6,147 nucleotides of DNA, taken from the NCBI GenBank assembly GCA_934351705.1, contig CAKRJK010000095.1, forward strand, positions 1-6,147. Direction: 5' to 3'. Positions 1 to 5,917 of this stretch are shown piece after piece. A model generated the notes under the pieces. That model did no database searches, was not told the origin of the DNA, and saw only the letters and a list, made by a program, of their open reading frames with translations. The position numbers and the translations under genes were made by a program. Numbering within the stretch: the stretch's first letter is position 1; the number at the start of each line of letters is the position of its first letter. The DNA comes from an uncultured Lachnospiraceae bacterium (GTDB taxonomy: Bacteria; Bacillota; Clostridia; Lachnospirales; Lachnospiraceae).

Positions 1-23
1 TAACAAAAATTTGAAAGATTCAT
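1..23 (-). CDS. possible start of a further leftward gene (partial)
   Basis: On the minus strand an AGGAGG (28-33) lies four bases before an ATG at 21-23, and the frame stays open to the window edge (M-N-L-S-N-F-C). The same AGGAGG-N4-ATG layout is used by the LysR gene in this window. The start lies 43 bases beyond the stop of the ThrE-type gene on the same strand, so it would be the next gene of the same leftward block. Seven codons are too few to assign any function. The call rests only on the strong ribosome binding site and its position. Confidence 0.5.
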
Positions 24-66
24 TTTTCCTCCTAAAGTACTCAGTGATTCATGTAAGGGTAAATGC

Positions 67-1365
67 TCAGGTGCAGAATCGGAAGGTTTTGTCAGTAATA
101 ATCCGGGCAAATATCAATCCCAATGGAAGTGCCAGAACGATAAGTAATGCGGATGAAAGCCAAGAGGAGGCAACAGTCAGATTCATAATTCCAAGATTAT
201 AAAATCCTTTATACAGATATAATCCGGGCACCATAATTACGATGGATGGGACCGTGATGGATATTCTTGGGTAGCCGGATATTCCTTTTAGCGTCGAAGC
301 AAGGATTCCCGCAATAAAAGCACCTAAAAAAGCGGCAGCAGCCGGAGGCAGTGCAGAAAGGTCTATTAATTCCAAACGAATGGTATTTGATACGGCACCT
401 ATAATGCCGGCAGCAGTCGCAAGGCGGATGGAACTGTTAAACATGATAGAAAATCCCCACACTCCGCAAAAACTTGCTAGCAATCGAAGAACAATCCATT
501 GCCATAATGCCAGATTTAAAGGAGGAAACGCTATTGGCTTCAGTCCGAGCACCATAGCGAGTATCCATGCTGTCATTGTTGCGACCGTTATAATGATTAG
601 TGAATACATCAGTCGCTCGGTTCCGGAACGCATATCCAATTTGGCAAGATCAATGCCGCTGGTGATAAACGGAAATCCCGGAATGATAAATAACATAGAG
701 CAAATGTATCCGGCCTCATGCTGCAAATTTATTGAAAATGCAAGTTCCAACAGCTTGATCAAGGCAGTATAGATAAGACAGGAAGCCGATATGGAAGAAG
801 TAATACATAAGAATAGGGTAATGTGGTGTTTGGAAAGTTTGCATCTTATAAAGTTGCCTATTCCGGCACCTGAAAAAGCGCAGAGCATTTCGATGATACC
901 ACCGCCGAGGAGGAACGTAAAAGCACCACATGCCAATGCGGCAGCGACAGCCAGTGTAGCAGGCGAATACAACCCGTGAATCTTTTCAATCTCGTCTAAC
1001 ACAGAAAGGATATCATCACAGCTTTGAGAGATGTATTTCTCTTCAAAATCAGATACAAATTTTTCAAGACGATGAAGCTGCGAGGTGTTTACTCCCGTAT
1101 TTGTCAGGCATAAAGACTGACTAAAGCTGCTGTTTCCGTCAAAGCAGGTATAGTTAATGGACATAAGACCAATGTCGGCTGTACAGGTTATGCCCATAAG
1201 TTCGGAAAGCTCGTTCATTGAACTGCGGACACGCCATGCTCCGGTTCCGCAGGACAGCATCATGATTCCTACTCTTCCGATTACGGATGCTTTTGCGGAC
1301 AGGCTTGCTTCGGTGATGGGATTGGAATCTGCCCGGTCGGCATAGTCATGCCAATGGATTTCCAT
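67..1365 (-). CDS. threonine/serine exporter family membrane protein (fused ThrE type)
   Basis: A 432-residue protein of the ThrE family, whose studied members export threonine and serine across the cytoplasmic membrane using the proton gradient; the substrate here is not proven. It joins both family halves in one chain; many Firmicutes carry them as two genes. A soluble N-terminal part (about 1-130) holds the family's CGTGAWRVRSSM and ADIGLMSINYTC segments. About nine or ten hydrophobic segments follow from about residue 136. Conserved loops are IPGFPFITSGIDLAKLD (228-244) and TVPSIVIMVPGLYLYKGF (371-388). It lies last of the three complete genes behind purA, so it is probably cotranscribed. 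The ATG at 1365 has no ribosome binding site. A well-placed one serves an ATG at 1408 in another frame, with an A9 tract between them, so the true N-terminus is uncertain (possibly 14 residues longer). Confidence 0.88.
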   Translation of the reverse strand: MEIHWHDYADRADSNPITEASLSAKASVIGRVGIMMLSCGTGAWRVRSSMNELSELMGITCTADIGLMSINYTCFDGNSSFSQSLCLTNTGVNTSQLHRLEKFVSDFEEKYISQSCDDILSVLDEIEKIHGLYSPATLAVAAALACGAFTFLLGGGIIEMLCAFSGAGIGNFIRCKLSKHHITLFLCITSSISASCLIYTALIKLLELAFSINLQHEAGYICSMLFIIPGFPFITSGIDLAKLDMRSGTERLMYSLIIITVATMTAWILAMVLGLKPIAFPPLNLALWQWIVLRLLASFCGVWGFSIMFNSSIRLATAAGIIGAVSNTIRLELIDLSALPPAAAAFLGAFIAGILASTLKGISGYPRISITVPSIVIMVPGLYLYKGFYNLGIMNLTVASSWLSSALLIVLALPLGLIFARIITDKTFRFCT

Positions 1366-1408
1366 ATGATTTTTTTTTGATGGTGATTTGTTTTTCTCCG
1401 GTTATCAT
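1346..1408 (-). other. 20-codon leader frame overlapping the ThrE-type start
   Basis: An ATG at 1406-1408, six bases after AAGGAG, opens a 20-codon frame (MITGEKQITIKKKS...) that stops at 1346-1348, inside the first codons of the transporter gene. The frame contains nine consecutive A residues (complement of 1370-1378). Removing one A would fuse it in frame to the transporter as MITGEKQITIKKNH followed by MEIHW. It may be the real start of the transporter reached by slippage, a leader peptide that couples translation, or the result of a frameshift mutation or sequencing error. The sequence cannot decide between these. Confidence 0.5.
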
Positions 1409-1414
1409 AGTACA

Positions 1415-1420
1415 CTCCTT
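1415..1420 (-). promoter_or_regulatory. ribosome binding site before the out-of-frame ATG at 1408
   Basis: AAGGAG on the minus strand, six bases from the ATG at 1406-1408 and about eight bases past the TAG of the preceding gene. It is the only good Shine-Dalgarno sequence between that gene and the transporter. The 43 bases before the transporter ATG at 1365 contain none near enough to serve it directly. Confidence 0.75.
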
Positions 1421-1427
1421 ATGCTGA

Positions 1428-2228
1428 CTATAAATCTAAACTGTTATTTCCGGCTGACTTCATCATTTCTTCACGGCACGACAGAACAAGACCGTCGATG
1501 ACATTAAGGTGGTGAAGCATTTTTGCTTCAAATTGATGAATCGGTAGAAGAACGCCAAGCTCATCAAAGGTTTTGCCGGACCTGGTACCGGACTCCTGAC
1601 CATAATAAACAATAGAAGAGAATGCTTCGTCTTGTATTTTATGGAAAGCAGACCAGATCACGTCATATGCCTGTGCTTCTGTCAGATTCATTTTTTTTGT
1701 ATCCGGGAGTGCATACAATATGAGGATGACGCGTTCTTTGTTTTCGTGTTTTTCGTAAATATCCATACCGGATGGCTGATAATACCGGATAAGATCATAG
1801 CCGTCTGCAAGGTAGAGTTTGGAACGCGGAGCGGCAGAATGTGCCGTGTAAATCTCATGAAATTTCTTGTATTCATGTTTTGAGACCAGATCTTTTTTCT
1901 CCTCCAGCAAATTCCCGTCTGCATCTGTCAAAAGAACAGGATTTTCCCCGGACTTTCCGTGAAACCGTTTGGGAATCAGGTAGGCTTCTTTCAGAAGGTC
2001 AAACATGCTGCGGTTACATATTTCCAATAATAATGCACTTACATCCCCGTTTTTGTATGCATTGAGCAAAACCTCCGCAAAATGATGCGGATTAGGGTCC
2101 ATATATCTATTGTCATCACACAGATGATCATAAAAGGTCTCTAGGAGTCTTTCGCAAAATTCATTCGAGGAGAGTATGCGTGAAAATATATTTTCAACTT
2201 CTTCTTCTCTTGGCAGCACTAATGACAT
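1428..2228 (-). CDS. conserved hypothetical protein, soluble, 266 residues
   Basis: I do not recognise a named family or function. The protein is soluble, with no signal peptide and no membrane segment. It is rich in charged residues and has an acidic, helical N-terminus (PREEEVENIFSRIL, 6-19). Its middle carries IPKRFHG (85-91), SAAPRSKLYLADGYDLIRYY (131-150) and YALPDTKKMNLTEAQAYDVIW (from 172). The C-terminal part has YYGQESGTRSGKTFDELGVL (208-227). The motif-like density of Gly, Tyr and Arg in the second half suggests a folded and conserved core rather than a linker. The ATG at 2226-2228 has AAGGAG eight bases upstream. It lies 73 bases behind purA and shortly ahead of the transporter, so it is probably in the same transcript. 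Its role is unknown; nothing visible ties it to purine chemistry beyond position. Confidence 0.82.
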   Translation of the reverse strand: MSLVLPREEEVENIFSRILSSNEFCERLLETFYDHLCDDNRYMDPNPHHFAEVLLNAYKNGDVSALLLEICNRSMFDLLKEAYLIPKRFHGKSGENPVLLTDADGNLLEEKKDLVSKHEYKKFHEIYTAHSAAPRSKLYLADGYDLIRYYQPSGMDIYEKHENKERVILILYALPDTKKMNLTEAQAYDVIWSAFHKIQDEAFSSIVYYGQESGTRSGKTFDELGVLLPIHQFEAKMLHHLNVIDGLVLSCREEMMKSAGNNSLDL

Positions 2229-2239
2229 AAACTCATCTC

Positions 2240-2255
2240 CTTAAAAATTTTTAAG
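2240..2255. repeat. 16-base perfect palindrome overlapping a ribosome binding site
   Basis: CTTAAAAATTTTTAAG is a perfect palindrome whose left end overlaps the AAGGAG of the 266-residue protein gene (complement of 2237-2242). Being almost all A and T, it would form only a weak stem in RNA. It could equally be a protein-binding dyad or chance in AT-rich spacer DNA. Confidence 0.5.
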
Positions 2256-2259
2256 ACAA

Positions 2260-2277
2260 CATCCGTTTCAACGGATG
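2260..2277 (-). terminator. hairpin between purA and the next gene (weak terminator or processing site)
   Basis: CATCCGT-TTCA-ACGGATG forms a perfect 7-bp stem with a 4-base loop, 24 bases past the purA stop. Flanking ACAA (2256-2259) and TTGT (2282-2285) could lengthen the stem across a bulge. On the minus strand it is followed by TTGTCTTAAAAATTTTT, not an immediate T run. It is therefore a poor intrinsic terminator and may instead reduce readthrough or protect the purA message. Confidence 0.5.
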
Positions 2278-2301
2278 ATATTTGTTGTGGCGGTAAGTGT
2301 C

Positions 2302-3603
2302 TTATAGCCACGCACCCTTTGTAAAATATTGATTGCGTTCGGCACCTACGGAAATAAACTGTATTTCGTGATGCAGCAGTTCCTCGATATAAGTGATATA
2401 AGACTTTGCATTGTCAGGGAGCTGTGCCCAGCTGTTACAGGTGGAAATATCCTGCTTCCATCCCGGCAGATATTCAACCACCGGTTCATACAAATCCAGA
2501 TTTTCCAATGGATCGAATTGATCTGTTATCTGACCGTTTTTGCGGTAGCCGACGATGACCGGTATCTGATCCAGAGCACTTAATACGTCCAGTTTTGTCA
2601 GAGCGATTTTATCGGCATTTTGACATTTTAAACCATATCGGCTGGCAACAGCGTCAAAAGGTCCGACCCGGCGTGGGCGTCCGGTAGCTGCACCGTATTC
2701 TTCACCATATTTTCTGAGAGTTTCCATCCATGATTCGGACATTGCTTTTTCTGCGATAAACGGGCCGGCACCGACGCATGTTGAATATGCTTTTAGGACA
2801 CCGACAACATGATCGATTTGTTTTCCCGGAATCCCTGCTCCGATCGGTCCGTAGGCGGAAATCGTGGAGGAACTGGAGGTGTATGGAAAAATACCGTAAT
2901 CAATATCTCTCATTGCACCAAGCTGTGCTTCCAAAACTACTTTTTTGCCGCTTTCAAGAGCATTTTCCAGGTAACTGCCGGTATCGCAGATATATGGGGC
3001 AAAAAGTTCTGCCTGCTTTTGACACCACGAAAGTAAGGCAGGATAAGACATGGATTCCTGATGGTAACATCCGGCAAGTTCCAGATTTTTGGATTCCAGG
3101 ATCGTCTTTAAACGTACCTGTACCGTTTCTTCTTCAAGGTGCAAAAGGTCTCCGAGCCGAATGGTCTTTTTGCGGTACTTGTCGCTGTAAGCATAGGCGA
3201 TTCCGCGTCTGGTGGAACCAAATGCAGATCCCGATTTAGAAAGACGTTCTTCCTCCAGTTCGTCTTGTACGCGGTGCCACGGCATAGAAATGGTAGCTTT
3301 TGATGATAATTTCAGATTGTCGGGAGTTACCCGAATTCCTTTTTTCTGAATCTGAGAAATCTCCGATGCGAGGTGTTCTAAGTCTACCACCATACCATCG
3401 CCCAGTATACAGGTCACATCAGAATGCAGAATTCCGGAAGGCAGAAGGTTTAAGACGAACTTTCCCTGCCCGGTTACCACGGTATGTCCGGCGTTGTTCC
3501 CGCCCTGATAGCGAACAACAACATTTGCCTTCTCTGCTAATAAATCAATGACTCTTCCTTTTCCCTCATCACCCCAGTTAATACCGGTTACTGCTGTCAA
3601 CAT
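2302..3603 (-). CDS. purA: adenylosuccinate synthase
   Basis: Catalyses the GTP-dependent joining of aspartate to IMP, giving adenylosuccinate, the committed cytosolic step from IMP to AMP. The 433 residues match the family's usual length of about 430. Visible landmarks: the phosphate loop NWGDEGKG (9-16) with catalytic Asp12; NNAGH (36-40) with catalytic His40; the IMP-binding stretch SAFGSTRRGIAYAYSDK (126-142); EAQLGAMRDIDYG (225-237); the mobile substrate loop YGAATGRPRR (303-312); and the guanine-binding ALTKLDV (334-340). All key residues look present, so it should be active. The NWGDEGKG and EAQLGAMRD variants are those of a clostridial branch rather than the E. coli form. AAAGGAGG (3611-3618) lies seven bases before the ATG, and a near-consensus promoter lies upstream. 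It is the first gene of the leftward block and divergent from a LysR regulator. Confidence 0.96.
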   Translation of the reverse strand: MLTAVTGINWGDEGKGRVIDLLAEKANVVVRYQGGNNAGHTVVTGQGKFVLNLLPSGILHSDVTCILGDGMVVDLEHLASEISQIQKKGIRVTPDNLKLSSKATISMPWHRVQDELEEERLSKSGSAFGSTRRGIAYAYSDKYRKKTIRLGDLLHLEEETVQVRLKTILESKNLELAGCYHQESMSYPALLSWCQKQAELFAPYICDTGSYLENALESGKKVVLEAQLGAMRDIDYGIFPYTSSSSTISAYGPIGAGIPGKQIDHVVGVLKAYSTCVGAGPFIAEKAMSESWMETLRKYGEEYGAATGRPRRVGPFDAVASRYGLKCQNADKIALTKLDVLSALDQIPVIVGYRKNGQITDQFDPLENLDLYEPVVEYLPGWKQDISTCNSWAQLPDNAKSYITYIEELLHHEIQFISVGAERNQYFTKGAWL

Positions 3604-3642
3604 ATCTCTTCCTCCTTTGTATTGCTTTTTTTATCTTGGTTT

Positions 3643-3671
3643 ATTATACTGAATGTGTAGACATATGTAAA
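3643..3671 (-). promoter_or_regulatory. sigma-A-type promoter for purA and the leftward block
   Basis: On the minus strand TTTACA (3666-3671) and TATAAT (3643-3648) are separated by exactly 17 bases. This matches five of six and six of six consensus bases. It lies about 40 bases before the purA start and is the best promoter in the window. The palindrome ACATATGT (3661-3668) covers part of its -35 element. Confidence 0.8.
3653..3668. promoter_or_regulatory. candidate operator dyads in the divergent promoter region
   Basis: Two overlapping dyads are visible: ATGT-N4-ACAT (3653-3664) and the perfect palindrome ACATATGT (3661-3668). They sit across the -35 elements of both proposed promoters, where a LysR-type protein would be expected to bind. 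Neither gives a clean symmetric T-N11-A box, so this is only a candidate. Confidence 0.35.
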
Positions 3672-3687
3672 AACTATTATTTATATA
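3658..3687 (+). promoter_or_regulatory. possible promoter for the LysR-type gene
   Basis: TAGACA (3658-3663) and TATATA (3682-3687) are 18 bases apart, with an alternative -10 TATTAT at 3675-3680. The match is moderate. The position, overlapping the purA promoter, fits the usual arrangement in which a LysR-type regulator represses itself while controlling a divergent neighbour. Confidence 0.4.
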
Positions 3688-3724
3688 GCTGTCATCAGTA
3701 AAAGTCATATCAAAAGGAGGTTTT

Positions 3725-4639
3725 ATGAACGTTAATTTTGAATATTACCGAATTTTCTATTATGTTGCAAAATACAACAATTTTACAAAGGCGGCACATG
3801 CATTGGGCAACAGCCAGCCCAATGTTACGCGGGCGATGAATTGCTTAGAGAGTGCGGTTCAATGTACCTTATTTGTCCGCACAAACCGTGGAGTACGTCT
3901 GACGCCGGAAGGAGAGCGGCTTTATACGAGAGTAGCTGCGGCAATGTCATTACTTCAGGAGGCAGAAGATGAAATGACAGAAAGTGCAGAATTGAAACAG
4001 GGAAGTATAGCAATCGGAGCGAGTGAGATTGCGCTTAGTATTTATCTGTTGGAGAAACTCAAACGGTTCCATATAGAATATCCGCGAATCCGGATTAAGA
4101 TATATAATCATTCTACTCCGCAGGCAGTGCAGTCTGTCAAAAGCGGAGAGATTGATTTTGCGGTTGTGACAACTCCGACGAGAACACAGAAACCGCTAAA
4201 AGAGGTCCCATTGCAGTCTTTCCGGGAAGTCTTGGTTGGGGGGAGAACCTTTACCGCATTAGGCAGTCAGGAACTCAGTTTAGCGGAGATTCAAAATTAT
4301 CCGTTTATCTGTCTCGGTAAGGAAACGATGACCTATCAATTTTATCATCAGCTTTTTTGGGATCACGGAGTGGAGTTGAAGCCGGATACAGAGGTGGCTA
4401 CGACAGACCAGATTCTTCCGCTGGTAAAGTATGAATTAGGCTTGGCGTTTCTTCCGGAGCCGATGGTCAAACAGTCGATTGCGCAACATGAGATTGTGCC
4501 GATTCCTTTAAGAGAGGAGATTCCGGAACGAGAGATTTGTATGGTATATGATTCAAAACGCCCGATGAATGTGGCGGCTAGGAGATTAAAAAAAATATTG
4601 TTGGAAGGTGAAATGGAAGAGCAGTTATTTCAAAATTAA
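3725..4639 (+). CDS. LysR-type transcriptional regulator
   Basis: A 304-residue LysR family protein of usual length, cytosolic and DNA-binding. The N-terminal winged helix-turn-helix is clear: FYYVAKYNNFTKAAHALGNS (11-30), then QPNVTRAMNCLE (31-42), and the wing with LFVRTNRGVRLTPEGERLY (49-67). A linker helix follows (about 68-90). The ligand-binding domain starts at QGSIAIGASE (92-101) and includes the family's GEIDFAVVTTP (141-151) and LPLVKYELGLAFLPE (231-245). The effector cannot be read from sequence. AGGAGG lies four bases before the ATG. It is divergent from purA with a 121-base shared promoter region, so control of that block is a reasonable inference. The next gene to the right is mobile-element debris, so this gene marks the edge of the ordinary chromosome here. 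Confidence 0.95.
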   Translation: MNVNFEYYRIFYYVAKYNNFTKAAHALGNSQPNVTRAMNCLESAVQCTLFVRTNRGVRLTPEGERLYTRVAAAMSLLQEAEDEMTESAELKQGSIAIGASEIALSIYLLEKLKRFHIEYPRIRIKIYNHSTPQAVQSVKSGEIDFAVVTTPTRTQKPLKEVPLQSFREVLVGGRTFTALGSQELSLAEIQNYPFICLGKETMTYQFYHQLFWDHGVELKPDTEVATTDQILPLVKYELGLAFLPEPMVKQSIAQHEIVPIPLREEIPEREICMVYDSKRPMNVAARRLKKILLEGEMEEQLFQN

Positions 4640-4665
4640 TTGGTTACTGTTCAGTGATTAGCCAA
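4640..4665 (+). terminator. weak hairpin directly after the LysR gene
   Basis: TTGGTTA (4640-4646) can pair with TAGCCAA (4659-4665) around a 12-base loop, beginning at the base after the stop codon. No T run follows, so it is a weak terminator candidate at best. The larger hairpin at 4679-4731 is the better one. Confidence 0.3.
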
Positions 4666-4678
4666 AGCCAATAAAATC

Positions 4679-4731
4679 AAAGGGTGCAGGAAATGCGTTG
4701 TTAGATTGTAACAAACTTTTCTACACCCTTT
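4679..4731. terminator. nested hairpin between LysR gene and transposase remnant
   Basis: AAAGGGTGCAG (4679-4689) pairs with CTACACCCTTT (4721-4731) with a single mismatch. Inside it TTGTTA (4698-4703) pairs perfectly with TAACAA (4709-4714). The structure lies between two convergent genes, five bases past the transposase stop, so it could end transcripts from both sides. T-rich stretches follow on each strand. It may alternatively belong to the end of the insertion sequence. Confidence 0.55.
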
Positions 4732-4736
4732 TGTGA

Positions 4737-5219
4737 TTATTTGATAAATGCTGCTTCAACAACATCGTATATATTTTTGTTTTGCATTTTTGCAGTTTCA
4801 ATTATGGTAAGTGCATCACAAATATGCTGTCCACCAGAATTACTTCGGAGCACAACAGCCTGTTTTTGTTTTCTTTTGAATTTTCTTAGTTCTCGTTCAC
4901 TGATGTTATTCGTATAGTCAACATCGGGATGTTTGAGAAAGTATAGATGGTCATCCTGGTATTCCCGAAGTCTTTTTTGAAGATTAAATCCATCCATGTA
5001 ATCTTTGGTAGGTGGATTATTTTTGTATTCATTAGCAGCAAGTTCAAGAATTGAAATATATTTATCGGTCAGTTTGTTTACCTGTTCGTCAGGAATGCCA
5101 GTTTTATTTTTCTTGGCAACATGAATCATCTTTTGAAGAAGGTCATGCATTTGTTTATGCCACTTAAGATTTGGTTCGTTTTCAATTGCTCCAACAAGAT
5201 ATCTTAATATATGGGTAAT
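4737..5219 (-). pseudogene. IS66-type transposase, C-terminal remnant
   Basis: The frame carries the C-terminal part of an IS66-family DDE transposase. Its signature NNISERELRKFKRKQ (81-95 counting from the ATG at 5150), with the presumed catalytic Glu85, is followed by VLRSNSGGQHICDALTIIETAK (from 100). Homology does not begin at that ATG, which has no ribosome binding site. In frame upstream, to about 5219, it reads ITHILRYLVGAIENEP and NLKWHKQ, the family's His-x-x-Arg region just ahead. Beyond this the frame turns into antisense of a phage gene. Both catalytic aspartates, the N-terminal half and the accessory IS66 genes are missing, so it cannot transpose by itself. The normal C-terminal end is kept, with the stop at 4737. 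A+T content is visibly higher than in the chromosomal genes to the left. Confidence 0.85.
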
Positions 5220-5532
5220 GAATGACGAGACGGCACTTGTTCTTCGTAAGCTTAAGGATGTAGGTGGTAACTATATTTGGAATCATAATACTGATACTAT
5301 CTTTGGAAAATCAGTATTTATTTCAGAGTTCATGTCAAATGTGAATAATGGAAATAAGCCGATTGCGTTTGGTGATTTCAGCTATTACTGGATTGTAAAT
5401 CGTAGTGGCATTTTGGTTAGAACACTTGCTGAGAAGTTTGCTCTTTCTCAGCAGACAGGATATTTAGCTTGTGAACATCTTGATGCAAGACTTCTTCGTT
5501 CTGAGGCAGTTAAGGTTCTCAAGCTTTCATAA
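5212..5532 (+). pseudogene. HK97-type phage major capsid protein, C-terminal remnant
   Basis: Holds the last 104 residues, from the ATG at 5218, of an HK97-fold major capsid protein, which builds icosahedral phage heads. The usual protein is around 400 residues, so roughly three quarters is lost. Recognisable pieces are WVMNDETALVLRKLKD (starting two codons before the ATG), GNYIWN, FGKSVFISEFM, NKPIAFGDFSYYWIVNRSG and the terminal LDARLLRSEAVKVLKL. There is no ribosome binding site before the ATG, and family homology starts upstream of it at the WV codons, so this is not a gene start but a break point. The other phage head genes are absent here. It abuts the transposase remnant at its 5' end and precedes the excisionase genes on the same strand. 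Confidence 0.85.
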
Positions 5533-5590
5533 CACATAAATCTATATTGACCGGGACAGAGTAATCTGCGCCGGCAAGGAGGTGGGCATA

Positions 5591-5809
5591 ATGCATTTAG
5601 TTGAAACTAAAAAGGATGATGCTGTGCCTGTTAGTGAGAAGTATATGCTCACCATCAAGGAGGCAGCAGCTTATTTTAATATTGGTATAAAGAAACTGAG
5701 AAGAATTGCAGAGGATAACCTTGGAACGGTAGCGGTGTACTGTGGAAACAGATTCCTGATCATCCGCCCGAAGTTCGAAGAATTCATCCTTAATTCTTCA
5801 GAAATATAG
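5591..5809 (+). CDS. Tn916-type excisionase
   Basis: A 72-residue winged-helix DNA-binding protein of the Tn916 excisionase family. Such proteins bend the ends of an integrated element and steer its integrase towards excision. The helix-turn-helix LTIKEAAAYFNIGIKKLRRIAE (20-41) is followed by the wing AVYCGNRFLIIRPKFEEFI (48-66). AAGGAGG (5576-5582) lies eight bases before the ATG at 5591. A longer frame from GTG at 5582 would start inside this ribosome binding site and is unlikely. Short length is normal for the family. It sits 58 bases after the capsid remnant and 108 bases before a paralogue. The order excisionase, excisionase, presumed integrase is that of one end of an integrative conjugative element or related mobile element. 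Confidence 0.87.
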   Translation: MHLVETKKDDAVPVSEKYMLTIKEAAAYFNIGIKKLRRIAEDNLGTVAVYCGNRFLIIRPKFEEFILNSSEI

Positions 5810-5819
5810 TTCCTTTTAT

Positions 5820-5903
5820 CTGCCGAAAGTAGTTGCTATTACAGGGCATAAGAGCGAACATAGGATGACCCCGAAAACCCTTGAAAACAGCCACTTTTGG
5901 CAG
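5820..5903. repeat. long-spaced imperfect inverted repeat between the excisionase genes
   Basis: CTGCCGAAAGTAG (5820-5832) and CCACTTTTGGCAG (5891-5903) are inverted copies matching at 11 of 13 positions, separated by 58 bases. They occupy most of the spacer, and the second copy runs into the ribosome binding site region of the downstream gene. Possible roles are excisionase or integrase arm sites, an autoregulatory operator, or a long stem in the message. Nothing in the sequence separates these. Confidence 0.6.
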
Positions 5904-5917
5904 AAAGGAAGTGCTTT

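Noticed and set aside
380..772. 130-codon open frame on the plus strand
   Set aside because: It lies wholly antisense to the well-supported transporter gene, has no ribosome binding site and gives no recognisable protein.
2778..3239. 153-codon open frame on the plus strand
   Set aside because: It is antisense to purA, which is unmistakable, and its Arg/Trp/Cys-rich composition is typical of an antisense shadow frame.
2302..3603. PurZ-type enzyme of the 2-aminoadenine (Z-genome) pathway instead of PurA
   Set aside because: The length is full PurA size and the catalytic aspartate in GDEGKG is kept; PurZ proteins are shorter and alter that position. No companion Z-genome genes are present.
4737..5150. 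Complete 137-residue protein starting at the ATG at 5150
   Set aside because: IS66 homology continues in frame upstream of that ATG and no ribosome binding site precedes it; the ATG is an internal methionine.
5218..5532. Independent 104-residue gene starting at the ATG at 5218
   Set aside because: There is no ribosome binding site, and capsid homology begins in frame upstream of the ATG, so it is the tail of a broken gene.
5533..5590. Promoter for the excisionase genes (TTGACC at 5547)
   Set aside because: A TTGACC resembles a -35 box, but no acceptable -10 box lies 16-18 bases downstream, so I did not call it.
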